Numbered from the stretch's first letter, positions 46,882-56,251 are shown. The stretch is 64,000 nucleotides of DNA from Paractinoplanes lichenicola (GCF_016785085.1 NZ_JAENHO010000002.1:434001-498000), one strand, 5' to 3'. Program-made: numbers and translations. Notes: generated by a model not told the origin, from the sequence alone.

Positions 46882-49800
46882 GTGACGGTGGTGGAGCAGC
46901 TTCAGGTTATCGACGAGCTTACGGCCCTCTACCACGCACTGCCTGAGGACGATCCCGATCGGCTGGCCGTTTCGCTCCAGCTGAGCCTGGCGCACCTCGT
47001 CCGGTATCGCCAGGATCAGCACCTACCCGCGCTGGACGCATCGATCGCGTACGGAGGAAACGTCCTGCATCGACTCTCGCCGGGTCACCCCTCCTGGCTC
47101 GGCCTGATGCAGCATCTGGCGGGCACCCTGCTGACGCGCCACGAGAAGACAGCGGATCCGGCCGATCTCGACGAGGCGATCGGCGCGGCCCGGGCGGCGC
47201 TCGCCGTAGCTCCGAACGCCGCGCTGTTCGTCATCCTCTGCACGGCGTTGCTGACCCGTCGCAGGCCAGGTGATCTCGACGTCGCGGTCCGCTGTGGGCG
47301 GGCGGCCCTCGACGCGGGGAAGGCGGTATCGGGATCGAGCGGGTGGACGGTCGATCTGGCCCATGCCCTCGAGGAGCGCTTCCATCAGCGCGGCGGCGAT
47401 CGGGACCTGGGCCAGGCGGTCGAGTTGCTGGATCGGGTGGACGATTCAGGGCGCGACGGCCGGTACTGGCACGTCCGGGGCTCAGTCCTGCTCAGCCGGG
47501 CGCAGGTGGCCGTCGACCATGCCGACGTGGGGCACGCCATCACGGCGTTTCGCGCCGCCGATCGCCTCGCCTGCAACGACCCGATGAAACGCGCGGACTC
47601 CCTCGGCGGGCTCGGCGGCGCGCTGGTCCTGCGCTTCGAAAGGTGTGGCCAGGAGGTCGATCTCGATGAGGCGGTCGAGGCTCAGCGCCAGGCCGTCCGG
47701 TTGGCCGAGTCGCGACCGGAGGCGGTGGCCCATCACCGATCGGGCTGCGCGCTCGCCCTGATGCGCCGTCACGAGCACACCGGGAACCGCGAGGATCTCA
47801 GCGAGGCGGTTGAGCTGGCCCGTGCGGCGGCAGCCTTTCCCCAGCCTGATGACGCCGTAGCGACAGCGGTAGCCTCGACCACGCTGCAGATCATCCTCCA
47901 GAGCCGGTACGACCTGTTGGCCGACACCTCAGACCTGCGAGAATCCATTGCGGTTGGGCGTCGGCTCTTGAAACTGCTCCCGCCCGGTTCGCCGCAACGA
48001 GTGACCTGCCTGTTCAACCTCGCCATGTCGCTGCGGGAGTCCTACGACCGCGACGGCGAGCCGGAGGAGATCGCCGAGTCGATCAGCCTGCTGACGACGT
48101 GCCTTGCTGAGTGTGGGGAAGACTTCCCCGAGCGGGCGGTTGTCCTCGGCGACCTCAGCCGGTCCTACTGCCTCCGATACCGGCGCTCCGGCGCCCCGGC
48201 CGACCTGGACCGGGCGGTCGAGTTCAGCGGCGCCGCTGTGGCTCTCTCCCGCGACGGCAGGCTTGTCGAGGGGCACCTCAGTGTGATGCTCGAATCCCTC
48301 CGGCGCGGGCACCGCGATGTCGGACTCGATGAGTTGGTGTCGGTGGCCGAAAGGGCGCTCGCCGAGGCAGCACCAGGCCCTCGCGGATCGGTGGCTTTGT
48401 TCAACGCCGCGGTAGGGTGCTGGCAACGGTTCCTGCACCGGGGAGATACCCGCGATGCGGCACTCGCGCAGAGGCGGTATCGCGACGTCGCCATCGCGGC
48501 GCCGGAGTCCGGACCGGTCGGCCTGCGGGTGCGGGCAGCACGAGGGTGGCAAACGGCGTCAATGGCGCGCGCCGACCTGGCCGAAGCTGTGGCCGCCTCC
48601 GCCGCGATCGTCGCGCTGCTGCCCCTTCTGGCGTGGCACGGCATCGGCGGCGCCGACCGCCGGAGGCTCCTGACGACGATGTTCGGCGCCGCTTCCGACT
48701 CGGCCGGGTGCGCGATCGAGGCCGGCCGGCCGGCCGTCGCGGTCGAGCACTTGGAGGAGGGCCGCACCATCCTCTGGTCCCAGGTCCTCGACATCCGTGG
48801 CGATCTCAGCCAGTTACACAAGAGCCATCCCGGCCTGGCCGACCGGCTCGACGAGGTCAGGTCCGCGTTGGACGCGGCCGGCCGGTCCGCGTTGGCCCCG
48901 TCCGGCCGGTCACACCAGACAGCCGAGGATGTCGACGGCCGTATGGCGCTGGCCCGTGAGTGGGATGACCTCGTCGCGCGGGTTCGCGCGCGGCCCGGTT
49001 TCGCCGGCTTTCTGCGGCCGCCGCGTCTTGAGGCGCTGTTGCCGGCCGCCGCGGACGGGCCGGTGGTCATCCTGAATGTCAGCCAGTGGCGATGTGATGC
49101 CCTCATAGTCCGGACCTCCGGTGTGGAGGTCGTCGAACTGCCCTTGCTCACGGCGGACATCGTTACCGAGCGGGTACAGGCATACCTTGAGATCGTCAGG
49201 GGGTGGCAGGGCCGGGACCTGGCATCGGCCGCCGAGGCCGACGCGAAAGACGACGCGTTGGGCGACAGCCTCAGATGGATGTGGGACAGTTTCGCTGCCC
49301 CGGTGCTCGACCACCTCGGCTATGTCGCGCCACCCGTTCCGGGCAGCGACTGGCCGCGGATCTGGTGGTGTCCGACCGGCCTGCTCGCGCTGCTGCCGAT
49401 CCACGCTGCCGGTTACCACAGCACGCCGGGGAAGGCCGTGCTCGACCGGGTGGTTTCCTCGTACACCCCGACTCTGCGTGCTTTGCTGGCGGCCCGCGAG
49501 GGACGGGCAGGCGGTGGCCGCTTGCTCTTCGTCGGCATGCCCGACACACCCGGCCAGGCCGACCTGCCGAACGTCAATCGGGAGGAGGAGTCGATCGTCA
49601 GGCTGTTCGCCGACCGGTGCACCCGGTTGGTCGGCCCGGCAGCCGAACGTGAAGCAGTCATGAAAGCGCTGCTGGAGCACGATAGTGTCCACTTCGCGTG
49701 TCACGGCGAACAGAGCCTCGGCGACCCGTCGCTGGGCAGGCTGTTTCTGCAGGACGGCGACCTCACAGTCACGGATTTCGCCTCGCGGCGGTTTCACGGC

Positions 49801-50103
49801 GAGTTCGCTTACCTGTCCGGCTGCAAGACGGCCGTCGGCGGTTTCACCCTGCCGGACGAGGCGATCAGCTTGGCCGCGGCGCTGTACTACATGGGATACC
49901 GGCATGTCATCGCAACGTTGTGGTCGGTACGGGATGATCATGCCGCGCAGGTCGCGGAGGACGTTTACCTTGCGCTGGTGCGCGACGGCGTCCTCCAGCC
50001 GGGAGGCGCGGCGCGGGCGCTGCACGACGCGGTCCGACGCCTACGCGAGGCCCTCCGAAACCGGCCCGGCGTGTGGACCCCGTTCACGCATACCGGACCC
50101 TGA
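46882..50103 (+). CDS. TPR-CHAT domain protein (caspase-like protease)
   Basis: A 1073-aa cytoplasmic protein. Residues about 20-700 are degenerate TPR-like helical repeats (LDEAIGAARAALAVAP, DLDEAVEAQRQAVRLAESRPE, DLDRAVEFSGAAVALSRDG). The C-terminal ~300 residues form a CHAT domain, with HFACHGEQ (catalytic His H941) and YLSGCKT (catalytic Cys C981), then DEAISLAAALYYMGYRHVIATLWSVRDDHA. Both dyad residues are present, so peptidase activity is expected. TPR-CHAT proteins are found in bacterial immunity and death systems (for example Craspase), but no effector, nuclease or pore gene lies next to this one. GTG 46882 is 6 nt after TACTGT. Confidence 0.88.
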   Translation: MTVVEQLQVIDELTALYHALPEDDPDRLAVSLQLSLAHLVRYRQDQHLPALDASIAYGGNVLHRLSPGHPSWLGLMQHLAGTLLTRHEKTADPADLDEAIGAARAALAVAPNAALFVILCTALLTRRRPGDLDVAVRCGRAALDAGKAVSGSSGWTVDLAHALEERFHQRGGDRDLGQAVELLDRVDDSGRDGRYWHVRGSVLLSRAQVAVDHADVGHAITAFRAADRLACNDPMKRADSLGGLGGALVLRFERCGQEVDLDEAVEAQRQAVRLAESRPEAVAHHRSGCALALMRRHEHTGNREDLSEAVELARAAAAFPQPDDAVATAVASTTLQIILQSRYDLLADTSDLRESIAVGRRLLKLLPPGSPQRVTCLFNLAMSLRESYDRDGEPEEIAESISLLTTCLAECGEDFPERAVVLGDLSRSYCLRYRRSGAPADLDRAVEFSGAAVALSRDGRLVEGHLSVMLESLRRGHRDVGLDELVSVAERALAEAAPGPRGSVALFNAAVGCWQRFLHRGDTRDAALAQRRYRDVAIAAPESGPVGLRVRAARGWQTASMARADLAEAVAASAAIVALLPLLAWHGIGGADRRRLLTTMFGAASDSAGCAIEAGRPAVAVEHLEEGRTILWSQVLDIRGDLSQLHKSHPGLADRLDEVRSALDAAGRSALAPSGRSHQTAEDVDGRMALAREWDDLVARVRARPGFAGFLRPPRLEALLPAAADGPVVILNVSQWRCDALIVRTSGVEVVELPLLTADIVTERVQAYLEIVRGWQGRDLASAAEADAKDDALGDSLRWMWDSFAAPVLDHLGYVAPPVPGSDWPRIWWCPTGLLALLPIHAAGYHSTPGKAVLDRVVSSYTPTLRALLAAREGRAGGGRLLFVGMPDTPGQADLPNVNREEESIVRLFADRCTRLVGPAAEREAVMKALLEHDSVHFACHGEQSLGDPSLGRLFLQDGDLTVTDFASRRFHGEFAYLSGCKTAVGGFTLPDEAISLAAALYYMGYRHVIATLWSVRDDHAAQVAEDVYLALVRDGVLQPGGAARALHDAVRRLREALRNRPGVWTPFTHTGP

Positions 50104-50186
50104 GCGGGGGCCACCTGCCGCGAACGCCTGGCAGCAAGAACTGACCAGTCGATTACGGCAGCAGCATGCGACCTCAAGCCGGGTTC

Positions 50187-50234
50187 ATGTCAAGTCGAGG
50201 AACTCCTCGAAGCGGGCCTCCCCGGCCCCTGACG
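50187..50234 (-). pseudogene. 3' remnant of a paralogue of the gene at 57921
   Basis: On the minus strand this encodes SGAGEARFEEFLDLT and a stop, similar to the C-terminus SACRAAEASFEAWLT of the 57921-58736 protein. The 25 nt at 50163-50187 are identical to 58734-58758 on the opposite strand. Only the last ~15 codons remain, directly downstream of nadE. Confidence 0.7.
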
Positions 50235-50238
50235 AAAG

Positions 50239-52278
50239 TTACTCGATGGCGTCCCAGCGTTCGAGGTCGCGCAGCCAGGCGTTGGCGTTGCCGTCCGAGG
50301 GGGCCCGCCAGTCGCCGCGGGGCGATAGCGACCCACCCGCCGAGACCTTGGGCCCGTTGGGCATCGCCGAACGCTTGAACTGGGCGAACGCGAAGAACCG
50401 GCGGCAGAACGTCTCGAGCCACTGCCGGATCTCGGGCAGGTCGTAGGCCACCCGCTTCGGCGCCGGGAAGTTCGGGGGCCAGGCGCCGGCCTCGGCGTCG
50501 TGCCACGCGTGCCAGGCCAGGAAGCCGATCTTCGACGGGCGCATGCCGTAGCGGAGCACGTGGAACAGCGCGAAGTCGTGCAGGGCGTACGGGCCGATGG
50601 TGCTCTCGGTCGACTGGAGCTCGGCCCCCGGCACCAGCTCGGGGCTGATCTCGGTGTTGAGCACGTCGCCCAGCACCGCGCCGACCTCGGCGTCGAAGAT
50701 CTGCTCCGAGACCACCCAGCGGATCAGGTGCTGCATCAGCGTCTTGGGCACGCCGCCGTTGACGTTGTAGTGGCTCATCTGGTCGCCCACGCCGTACGTG
50801 CACCAGCCCAGCGCCAGCTCCGACAGGTCACCCGTGCCCAGCACGATGCCGCCGCGCTGGTTGGCCAGCCGGAACAGGTAGTCGGTGCGCAGTCCGGCCT
50901 GCACGTTCTCGAACGTCACGTCGTAGACGGGCTCGCCCGACGCGAACGGGTGCCCCATCTCGGTCAGCATCAGCTTGGCCGTCGCCGTGATGTCGAGCTC
51001 GGCCGCGGTCACGCCCAGCGAACGCATCAGCCGGTGGGCGTTGCTCTTCGTGTTGTCGCTGGTGGCGAAGCCGGGCATGGTGAACCCGAGGATGTCGCTG
51101 CGGGGCCGCCCGGCCCGGTCCATCGCGCGCGCGGCCACGATCAGCGCGTGCGTCGAGTCGAGCCCGCCCGAGATGCCGATCACGACCTTGGGGTTGCCGA
51201 TCGCCGACAGGCGCTGCTGCAGACCCGCGACCTGGATGTTGTACGCCTCGTAGCAGTCCTGCGCGAGCCGGGCCACGTCGGCCGGCACGAACGGGTAGCG
51301 CTCGACCCGCCGCCGCAGCCCCAGATCGCCGGCCGGGGCGTCGAGCCGGAACCGTACGGACCGGAACTCGCCGGTCCGATCGGCGTGAGTGCGCCGGTTG
51401 TCGTCGAACGATCCCATCCGCAGCCGCTCCTGGCGCAGCAGGTCGAGGTCGACGTCGGCGATCGCCATCCGGTCGTCGAGCGGGAACCGGTCGGTCTCGG
51501 CCAGCAGCACCCCGTTCTCGTAGACCATCGTCTGCCCGTCCCACGACAGGTCGGTCGTCGACTCGCCCAGGCCCGCGGCGGCATACACGTACGCGGCCAG
51601 GCAGCGCGACGACGCCGACTTGCACAGCAGCCGCCTGTCCTCGGCCCGGCCCACGGTGATCGGGCTGCCCGACAGGTTGAGCAGCACCGTCGCGCCGGCC
51701 AGGGCGGCCTCGGCGCTGGGCGGAATCGGCACCCACATGTCCTCGCACACCTCGGCGTGCACCACCAGCCCCGGCACGTCCTCCGCCGCGAACAGCAGAT
51801 CGGTGCCGAACGGAATGTCGCCCCCGAAGCCGTTGTAGAAACCGCCGCGCTCGTCGTCGCCCGCCGCGATCTGCCGCTTCTCGTAGAACTCGCGATAGTT
51901 CGGCAGATACGACTTCGGCGCGATCCCCAGAATCCGCCCGCGGTGAATGACGACCGCGCAGTTGTAAATGCGGTTCCGGTGCAGCAGCGGCGCCCCCACC
52001 ACCAGCATCGGCAGCAGGCCGGCCGACCCCTCGACCACCGTGCGCAGACCGGCCAGCACGTCGTCGAGCAGCACGTCCTGCATCAGCAGGTCCTCGATCG
52101 AATAGCCGCACAACCCCAGCTCGGGAAAGAGCGCGACGGCCACCCCCTGCTCCGAGCATTCGCGGGCCAGGCGCAGAATCGCCGCCGCATTGGCCGCGGG
52201 ATCCCCCACGACAGCGTGATTGGTGCACGCGGCCACGCGCGCGAACCCGTGCTGATAAATCGACCGAAAGTTCACCAC
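50239..52278 (-). CDS. nadE: Glutamine-dependent NAD(+) synthetase
   Basis: A 679-aa two-domain enzyme. The N-terminal nitrilase-type glutaminase (1-290) has catalytic Glu in ALFPELGLCGYS, Lys in PKSYLPNYREFYEKRQ and Cys in VVHAEVCEDMWVP. The C-terminal synthetase (about 340-679) has the ATP P-loop VVIGISGGLDSTHALIV. It turns deamido-NAD, ATP and glutamine into NAD. The start codon is GTG 52278. A broken copy lies at 57440-57771. Long (glutaminase-fused) NadE is usual in actinobacteria. Confidence 0.95.
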   Translation of the reverse strand: MVNFRSIYQHGFARVAACTNHAVVGDPAANAAAILRLARECSEQGVAVALFPELGLCGYSIEDLLMQDVLLDDVLAGLRTVVEGSAGLLPMLVVGAPLLHRNRIYNCAVVIHRGRILGIAPKSYLPNYREFYEKRQIAAGDDERGGFYNGFGGDIPFGTDLLFAAEDVPGLVVHAEVCEDMWVPIPPSAEAALAGATVLLNLSGSPITVGRAEDRRLLCKSASSRCLAAYVYAAAGLGESTTDLSWDGQTMVYENGVLLAETDRFPLDDRMAIADVDLDLLRQERLRMGSFDDNRRTHADRTGEFRSVRFRLDAPAGDLGLRRRVERYPFVPADVARLAQDCYEAYNIQVAGLQQRLSAIGNPKVVIGISGGLDSTHALIVAARAMDRAGRPRSDILGFTMPGFATSDNTKSNAHRLMRSLGVTAAELDITATAKLMLTEMGHPFASGEPVYDVTFENVQAGLRTDYLFRLANQRGGIVLGTGDLSELALGWCTYGVGDQMSHYNVNGGVPKTLMQHLIRWVVSEQIFDAEVGAVLGDVLNTEISPELVPGAELQSTESTIGPYALHDFALFHVLRYGMRPSKIGFLAWHAWHDAEAGAWPPNFPAPKRVAYDLPEIRQWLETFCRRFFAFAQFKRSAMPNGPKVSAGGSLSPRGDWRAPSDGNANAWLRDLERWDAIE

Positions 52279-52388
52279 CCCATCATGGTCAAGCGCCCGC
52301 CGTCTGTCCCCGCAACTTCAACCCCTTTTCCCGTACGAATCGTCACGTCGACAAAAGCATCGGGGCGGAACCGGGGGTGACTGCGAGC

Positions 52389-52441
52389 TTGAGCGACGCT
52401 CAAGGCCGTAGCGCACGACCGGGATGTTCCCGGTGGTCGCG
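52389..52441. terminator. Hairpins between nadE and the VOC gene
   Basis: Two stem-loops: CTTGAG..CTCAAG near 52389-52406, and a larger imperfect stem GCGCACGACCGGGA...TCCCGGTGGTCGCGC at 52411-52441 just 3' of the VOC stop. The larger one probably ends VOC transcription. Confidence 0.6.
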
Positions 52442-52443
52442 CT

Positions 52444-52821
52444 TCAGTCGAGACAAAACTCGTTGCCCTCGGGGTCCTGCATGTTCTGGCATGACTCGTT
52501 GACCCCGTCGGCGACCAGCAGTGTGCCCCGCTTCGCCCCGAGCGCCTCGAGTCGCACGCATTCGGCCTCGAGCGCGTCCAGCCGTTCCTGACCCACCAGC
52601 CCGGTGCCGACCCGCACGTCGAGATGCACCCGGTTCTTCACGGCTTTGCCCTCGGGCACCCGCTGAAAGAACAGCCGCGGCCGGACGCCGTCGGGGTCGA
52701 CGCAGGCGAACGCCGACTCCGTCGACACCGTGGCTTCGTACCCCAGCACCTCGCACCAGAAGGAGCCGACCCGCTCGGGTTCGGCGCAGTCGAACGTGAC
52801 TTGAAAGTCCTTGGACGTCAT
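52444..52821 (-). CDS. VOC family (glyoxalase-like) protein
   Basis: A 125-aa vicinal-oxygen-chelate fold protein. FDCAEPERVGSFWCEVLGYEA and MQDPEGNEFCLD (metal-site Glu near the C-terminus) fit actinobacterial VOC proteins of the glyoxalase-like type. The function is unknown. ATG 52821 is preceded by TACGGT with a 6-nt gap. Confidence 0.85.
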   Translation of the reverse strand: MTSKDFQVTFDCAEPERVGSFWCEVLGYEATVSTESAFACVDPDGVRPRLFFQRVPEGKAVKNRVHLDVRVGTGLVGQERLDALEAECVRLEALGAKRGTLLVADGVNESCQNMQDPEGNEFCLD

Positions 52822-52827
52822 GGGCTC

Positions 52828-52833
52828 ACCGTA
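52828..52833 (-). promoter_or_regulatory. -10 box of the VOC gene
   Basis: TACGGT on the minus strand with 6 nt to ATG 52821. Confidence 0.55.
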
Positions 52834-52835
52834 GC

Positions 52836-52841
52836 CACACT
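52836..52841 (+). promoter_or_regulatory. Possible -10 box of the PhyH gene
   Basis: CACACT with 6 nt to ATG 52848. It lies only 2 bp from the oppositely oriented VOC -10. Confidence 0.4.
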
Positions 52842-52847
52842 GGGATC

Positions 52848-53606
52848 ATGGATGTCGACGCCTTTGTCCGGGACGGGTTCGTCAAGCTCGAGCAGGCCGT
52901 GCCCGCCGACGTGGTCGACGCCTGCGTGCGCCTGCTGTGGGAGCGGATCGACCCCGAACCCGACGACCCCCGCACCTGGACCGAGCCGGTGCACTGGGTC
53001 GGCAACATGGGGCAGCCGCCGTTCGAGCAGGCGATGAACATGCCCGTGCTGGTCGACGCCATGAACACCGTGATCGGGCCGGGCCGCTGGCATCCGCGCA
53101 ACGAGATGGGCGCCTTCCCCCTACGATTCCCGCACGCCGACGAGCCCGACGACGCCGGCTGGCACATCGAGGGCGCCTACATGCCCCCCGGCGAGACCTC
53201 GTACTGGACCAACGTCCACTCGAGCTACCGAGCTTTGCTGCTGCTGTTTCTCTTCACCGACGTCGACGAGCACACCGCCCCCACCCGCATCCGCGCCGGC
53301 TCGCATATGGACGTCCCGCGCGTCCTCCTCCCGTACGGGGAAACGGGCGCCTCGGGCGAGGTCCTGTCCCCTTTGGTGGCCGCCGCGTCGGCCCACCGCC
53401 CCACCGTCCTGGGCACCGGCCGCGCGGGCGACGTGTTCGTCTGCCACCCGTTCCTGGTCCACGCGGCCCAGCCGAACCACGGCACCCGCCCCCGCTTCCT
53501 GTCCCAGCCGTGCATCTCCCCCACCGACAACCACATGCTCAAGCCGTACGAGGGAAGCGACAGCCCCATCGCCCGCACCATCCGCCAAGCCCTGAACGGC
53601 GCATAA
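52848..53606 (+). CDS. Phytanoyl-CoA dioxygenase (PhyH) family protein
   Basis: A 252-aa Fe(II)/2-oxoglutarate oxygenase. Metal ligands are H106 and E108 in GWHIEGAY and the distal His H205 in CHPFLVHAAQPN; an Arg in GTRPRF binds 2-oxoglutarate. The proximal ligand is Glu rather than the more usual Asp (HxE). The substrate is unknown. It is divergent from the VOC gene with 26 bp between the start codons. Confidence 0.85.
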   Translation: MDVDAFVRDGFVKLEQAVPADVVDACVRLLWERIDPEPDDPRTWTEPVHWVGNMGQPPFEQAMNMPVLVDAMNTVIGPGRWHPRNEMGAFPLRFPHADEPDDAGWHIEGAYMPPGETSYWTNVHSSYRALLLLFLFTDVDEHTAPTRIRAGSHMDVPRVLLPYGETGASGEVLSPLVAAASAHRPTVLGTGRAGDVFVCHPFLVHAAQPNHGTRPRFLSQPCISPTDNHMLKPYEGSDSPIARTIRQALNGA

Positions 53607-53759
53607 CGGCTGACCGTGCTCTACGTCAGGTGCCCGCGACACCGCCGACCGCGGGGCCGACGCCGGGGTGAACCTGGACGTCACGTTCTTCCCGCTCCGA
53701 CCAGGCCGGTGCCCGAAGCCCGGCGCCGGCGACAGCCGCCGGGCTACGGGATGGCGGGG

Positions 53760-54497
53760 TCAGGCTGTGGGCAGGCCGCCGACCTGGGTGTTGACCCAGG
53801 TGCGGATGGAGGGCAGGTCGCCGTAGATGCTGGGGGCCGTGGCGCAGGTGGAGCTGCTGTTGCCGGCCCGGCTGGTGACGCCGATCAGGTTCCAGCGGCC
53901 GTTGACCGTGCGCACCTGCGGGCCGCCCGAGTCGCCGTAGCAGGCGCCGGCCACGCCGCCCGTGTTGTTGGTGCAGATCTCGTACGGGCCGTTGATGCCC
54001 GCGCAGCGGCTGTCGGCCACGATCGACGTGTCGAGCTGGTGGGCCACGGTCGGCGAGGAGCCGCAGCCGCGCGGCGCGCACGTCTGGCCCCAGCCGATGA
54101 TGCGGGTGGCCGTGCCGACCGCGCCCGAGGTCGCCGGGATCGGGGCCGGGGCGTAGCTGACCGACGAGGCCAGCTCGAACAGCTTGACGTCGATGCTCGG
54201 GTGGCTGACCGCGCGGCGCACCGACACGACAGTCCCGCCGCTGCTGCGGTTGATGCTGCCCACCCGTACGGAGGCCGGTGTCGGGCAGTGCTTGGCGGTG
54301 ACCACCCAGTTCGCCTTGATCAGCGAGCCGGTGCAGCCGGAGGTGTAGACCATGAACGGGTAGTTCTCGGTGGCCTGCTGACCGCCGACGACCGACGGCC
54401 CCACGGGGTCGGCCGCGGCGACGGCCGGGGCGGCGGAGAGCAGACCCGCGGCGAGCACGCTCGCGGCGGTGAGCAGGGTCCGGGCGAGGAGGCGCAT
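53760..54497 (-). CDS. Secreted trypsin-like serine protease
   Basis: A 245-aa S1 family protease. The signal peptide (1-28) is followed by a short propeptide; the mature start is VVGGQQA near residue 36. The catalytic triad is H70 (VVTAKHC), D103 (SIDVKLFEL) and S190 (YGDSGGP). At least three Cys pairs are possible. It is related to Streptomyces griseus trypsin-like enzymes. It is a stand-alone gene. Confidence 0.92.
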   Translation of the reverse strand: MRLLARTLLTAASVLAAGLLSAAPAVAAADPVGPSVVGGQQATENYPFMVYTSGCTGSLIKANWVVTAKHCPTPASVRVGSINRSSGGTVVSVRRAVSHPSIDVKLFELASSVSYAPAPIPATSGAVGTATRIIGWGQTCAPRGCGSSPTVAHQLDTSIVADSRCAGINGPYEICTNNTGGVAGACYGDSGGPQVRTVNGRWNLIGVTSRAGNSSSTCATAPSIYGDLPSIRTWVNTQVGGLPTA

Positions 54498-54954
54498 GGA
54501 TGACGTCCTGTCTTGGCCGGTGGGGGTGACGACGGGCCGGCGGCCCGGCCAAACAGTAACCTTGAATAGACAAGCGTCGATACATGTTAGTTGGGGCCTA
54601 TCACAAGGTGATGTCCAGGCAGCCCAGGAACGCCGGTGAGATTCACCTGCTCCTGACTGCTGCCTGGAACGATCCGTGCTGTGCCTGCGCCGCGGACGGC
54701 GATGACCACTGGACTCTCGAGCTGGTACGCCAGTGGTGGGCCGACCGATGGGCTCAACCAGTTACAGCGCCGCTGGTCGGACGGCTCAGGGGCGCCCGCC
54801 ATCGCCGTCCTTGGTCGAATCGCTTTGCGGATGTTCGTGGCCGGCTTTGACGCGCCACGCCGGTTGATCCAGCAGCCGAGCATGATTCGTTCGCAGACGG
54901 ATTACTTCTGGGACCGCTCTGCTGGCGTCGACCGCGGCCCATTTCGGGTTTCAG
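54498..54954. other. 457-bp region without a reliable gene
   Basis: The left end is the upstream region of the protease gene. The remainder has weak overlapping short frames and no motif. It probably holds decayed sequence at the 5' side of the membrane ORF at 54955. Confidence 0.4.
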
Positions 54955-55305
54955 GTGACGGTCACGGCAGTGGTGTATCCGCCTCTGGCGAGGGTCCCCC
55001 CGGCGCAATGGCGGGTCGCGCACGATGCTCATTCTCGGGCGATCACCAAGCTTGTCGTCATCGTCTACGGCGCGTTGGTCGTGACCGGGGCTTGGGCGCT
55101 GCGGTCAAGCCTGAGCGCCTGGACGGTGGTGGCGCTGGCGGCGACCGCGGTTGCGTTCACCGTCACCGCGGCCGCGGCGGCGCCCGCTCATGCCCGGCTG
55201 GGCGCGGCGCATGATCCGGGCCGGATTGCCACCCTCCTGCGCGTCGACCGCATCCGCGCGGGGGCGTCAGCTGTCGCGTTGGTGGCAGCGGCCGCCGCGG
55301 TGTGA
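54955..55305 (+). CDS. Small membrane protein, probably truncated at the 5' end
   Basis: A 116-aa frame with three hydrophobic helices (LVVIVYGALVVTGAWALR, WTVVALAATAVAFTVTAAAAAP, AGASAVALVAAAAAV). The frame stays open upstream (TALLASTAAHFGFQ), which would complete a fourth helix, but contains no ATG, GTG or TTG before the stop at about 54883. Either a GTG inside (54955) is used or the original start was mutated, so this may be a decaying gene. Confidence 0.4.
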   Translation: MTVTAVVYPPLARVPPAQWRVAHDAHSRAITKLVVIVYGALVVTGAWALRSSLSAWTVVALAATAVAFTVTAAAAAPAHARLGAAHDPGRIATLLRVDRIRAGASAVALVAAAAAV

Positions 55306-55384
55306 TGAGTGCCCGAGCAGCGCGCGGCGGAATGCGGTGCCAATGTCGCGCAGGCCTTGATGGATCGAGTTTGCGCCGCCTGGG

Positions 55385-55436
55385 GTCCTCGTGGATCGCG
55401 TCGACGCGCAGGACGCCCCATTTGCGGTCGGGGTAG
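55385..55436 (-). pseudogene. Fragment of an AZL winged-helix gene
   Basis: 27 identical nucleotides (55385-55411 and 60813-60839) and near identity over about 50 bp match the 3' part of the gene at 60720. The fragment has the same orientation. No further similarity was found. Confidence 0.6.
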
Positions 55437-55465
55437 CGGCGCTGAACTCAGCTCGGCGCTACAGC

Positions 55466-55497
55466 GACGAACGGATCCGAGACTGGATCCGTTCGTC
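55466..55497. terminator. Terminator hairpin after the gene at 55514
   Basis: A perfect 13-bp stem (GACGAACGGATCC and complement) with a 6-nt loop, 17 bp downstream of the minus-strand gene stop. Confidence 0.75.
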
Positions 55498-55513
55498 TTG
55501 CTGTGGCGGGTAG

Positions 55514-55987
55514 TCAGGCGACCGGTGCCTGCTCAAGTGCCGCCGCGAGAGACTCGGCATTCTTACGGTCGACCCGCGGGAAGGTCAGCGACACACCCTC
55601 GCCGGCCGCGAAACCCAGGCGCAGCAGGCTGACCACACCGAACTTCGTCTCGGCCAACGTCACCTGGTCACGCGGGACCTCGCCGAGCAGCTTCTTGCCC
55701 GGACCGCCGAGAAAGGTCTGCGGCAGGAACAGCACCCGCCGGTCGGTCACCACCACGAATTGCTTACGGTTCTTCGTGAGCGCCGCTGCGAGTGCCCCGC
55801 CGGCCTCCAGCGCGATGCCCTGCTTGACGACCGTTCCCAGCCGGCTGGCCGAGAACTTACCCACCACGGCCCGTGCGGCCGCCACAGGCTGCTCGCCCGT
55901 CTGCAGGTACGACGCGACGTACTCGAAAGCTCGGGCTTCCAACTTCTGCTGCACGAGATCCCCATCCAAGATCGAACCGTCTGACAT
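55514..55987 (-). CDS. Hypothetical protein with possible PH-like domain
   Basis: A 157-aa soluble protein. The C-terminal two thirds (NRKQFVVVTDRRVLFLPQTFLGGPGKKLLGEVPRDQVTLAETKFG) resemble bacterial PH-like (bPH) domains, in which a beta-strand ends TDRRVLF. ATG 55987 follows a TATGAT -10 (about 56010-56015) at a distance giving a leader of 15-20 nt. Function unknown. Confidence 0.65.
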   Translation of the reverse strand: MSDGSILDGDLVQQKLEARAFEYVASYLQTGEQPVAAARAVVGKFSASRLGTVVKQGIALEAGGALAAALTKNRKQFVVVTDRRVLFLPQTFLGGPGKKLLGEVPRDQVTLAETKFGVVSLLRLGFAAGEGVSLTFPRVDRKNAESLAAALEQAPVA

Positions 55988-56251
55988 CGCAAGAGCGCCA
56001 GATCCGGTGAAGATCATACGAACGACCATCGATACCTGCGCACCCGGAGGACGCGACTACCCCGCCGCCGCGGGGCCGGCCACGCGCGCCTCGCTGCAGA
56101 TCCGGGCGTCGATTTTCACGGTCCTCGCGACTACTCGAACCTCGGCCGCGCTTTTCAAAGAAACCGCATTATTTTCACCTCCATTACATCACCTCAATGC
56201 CTGTTTCGGAATGGCATGATCCACAACTGGTGGACCATGTTATGGGCGCGG

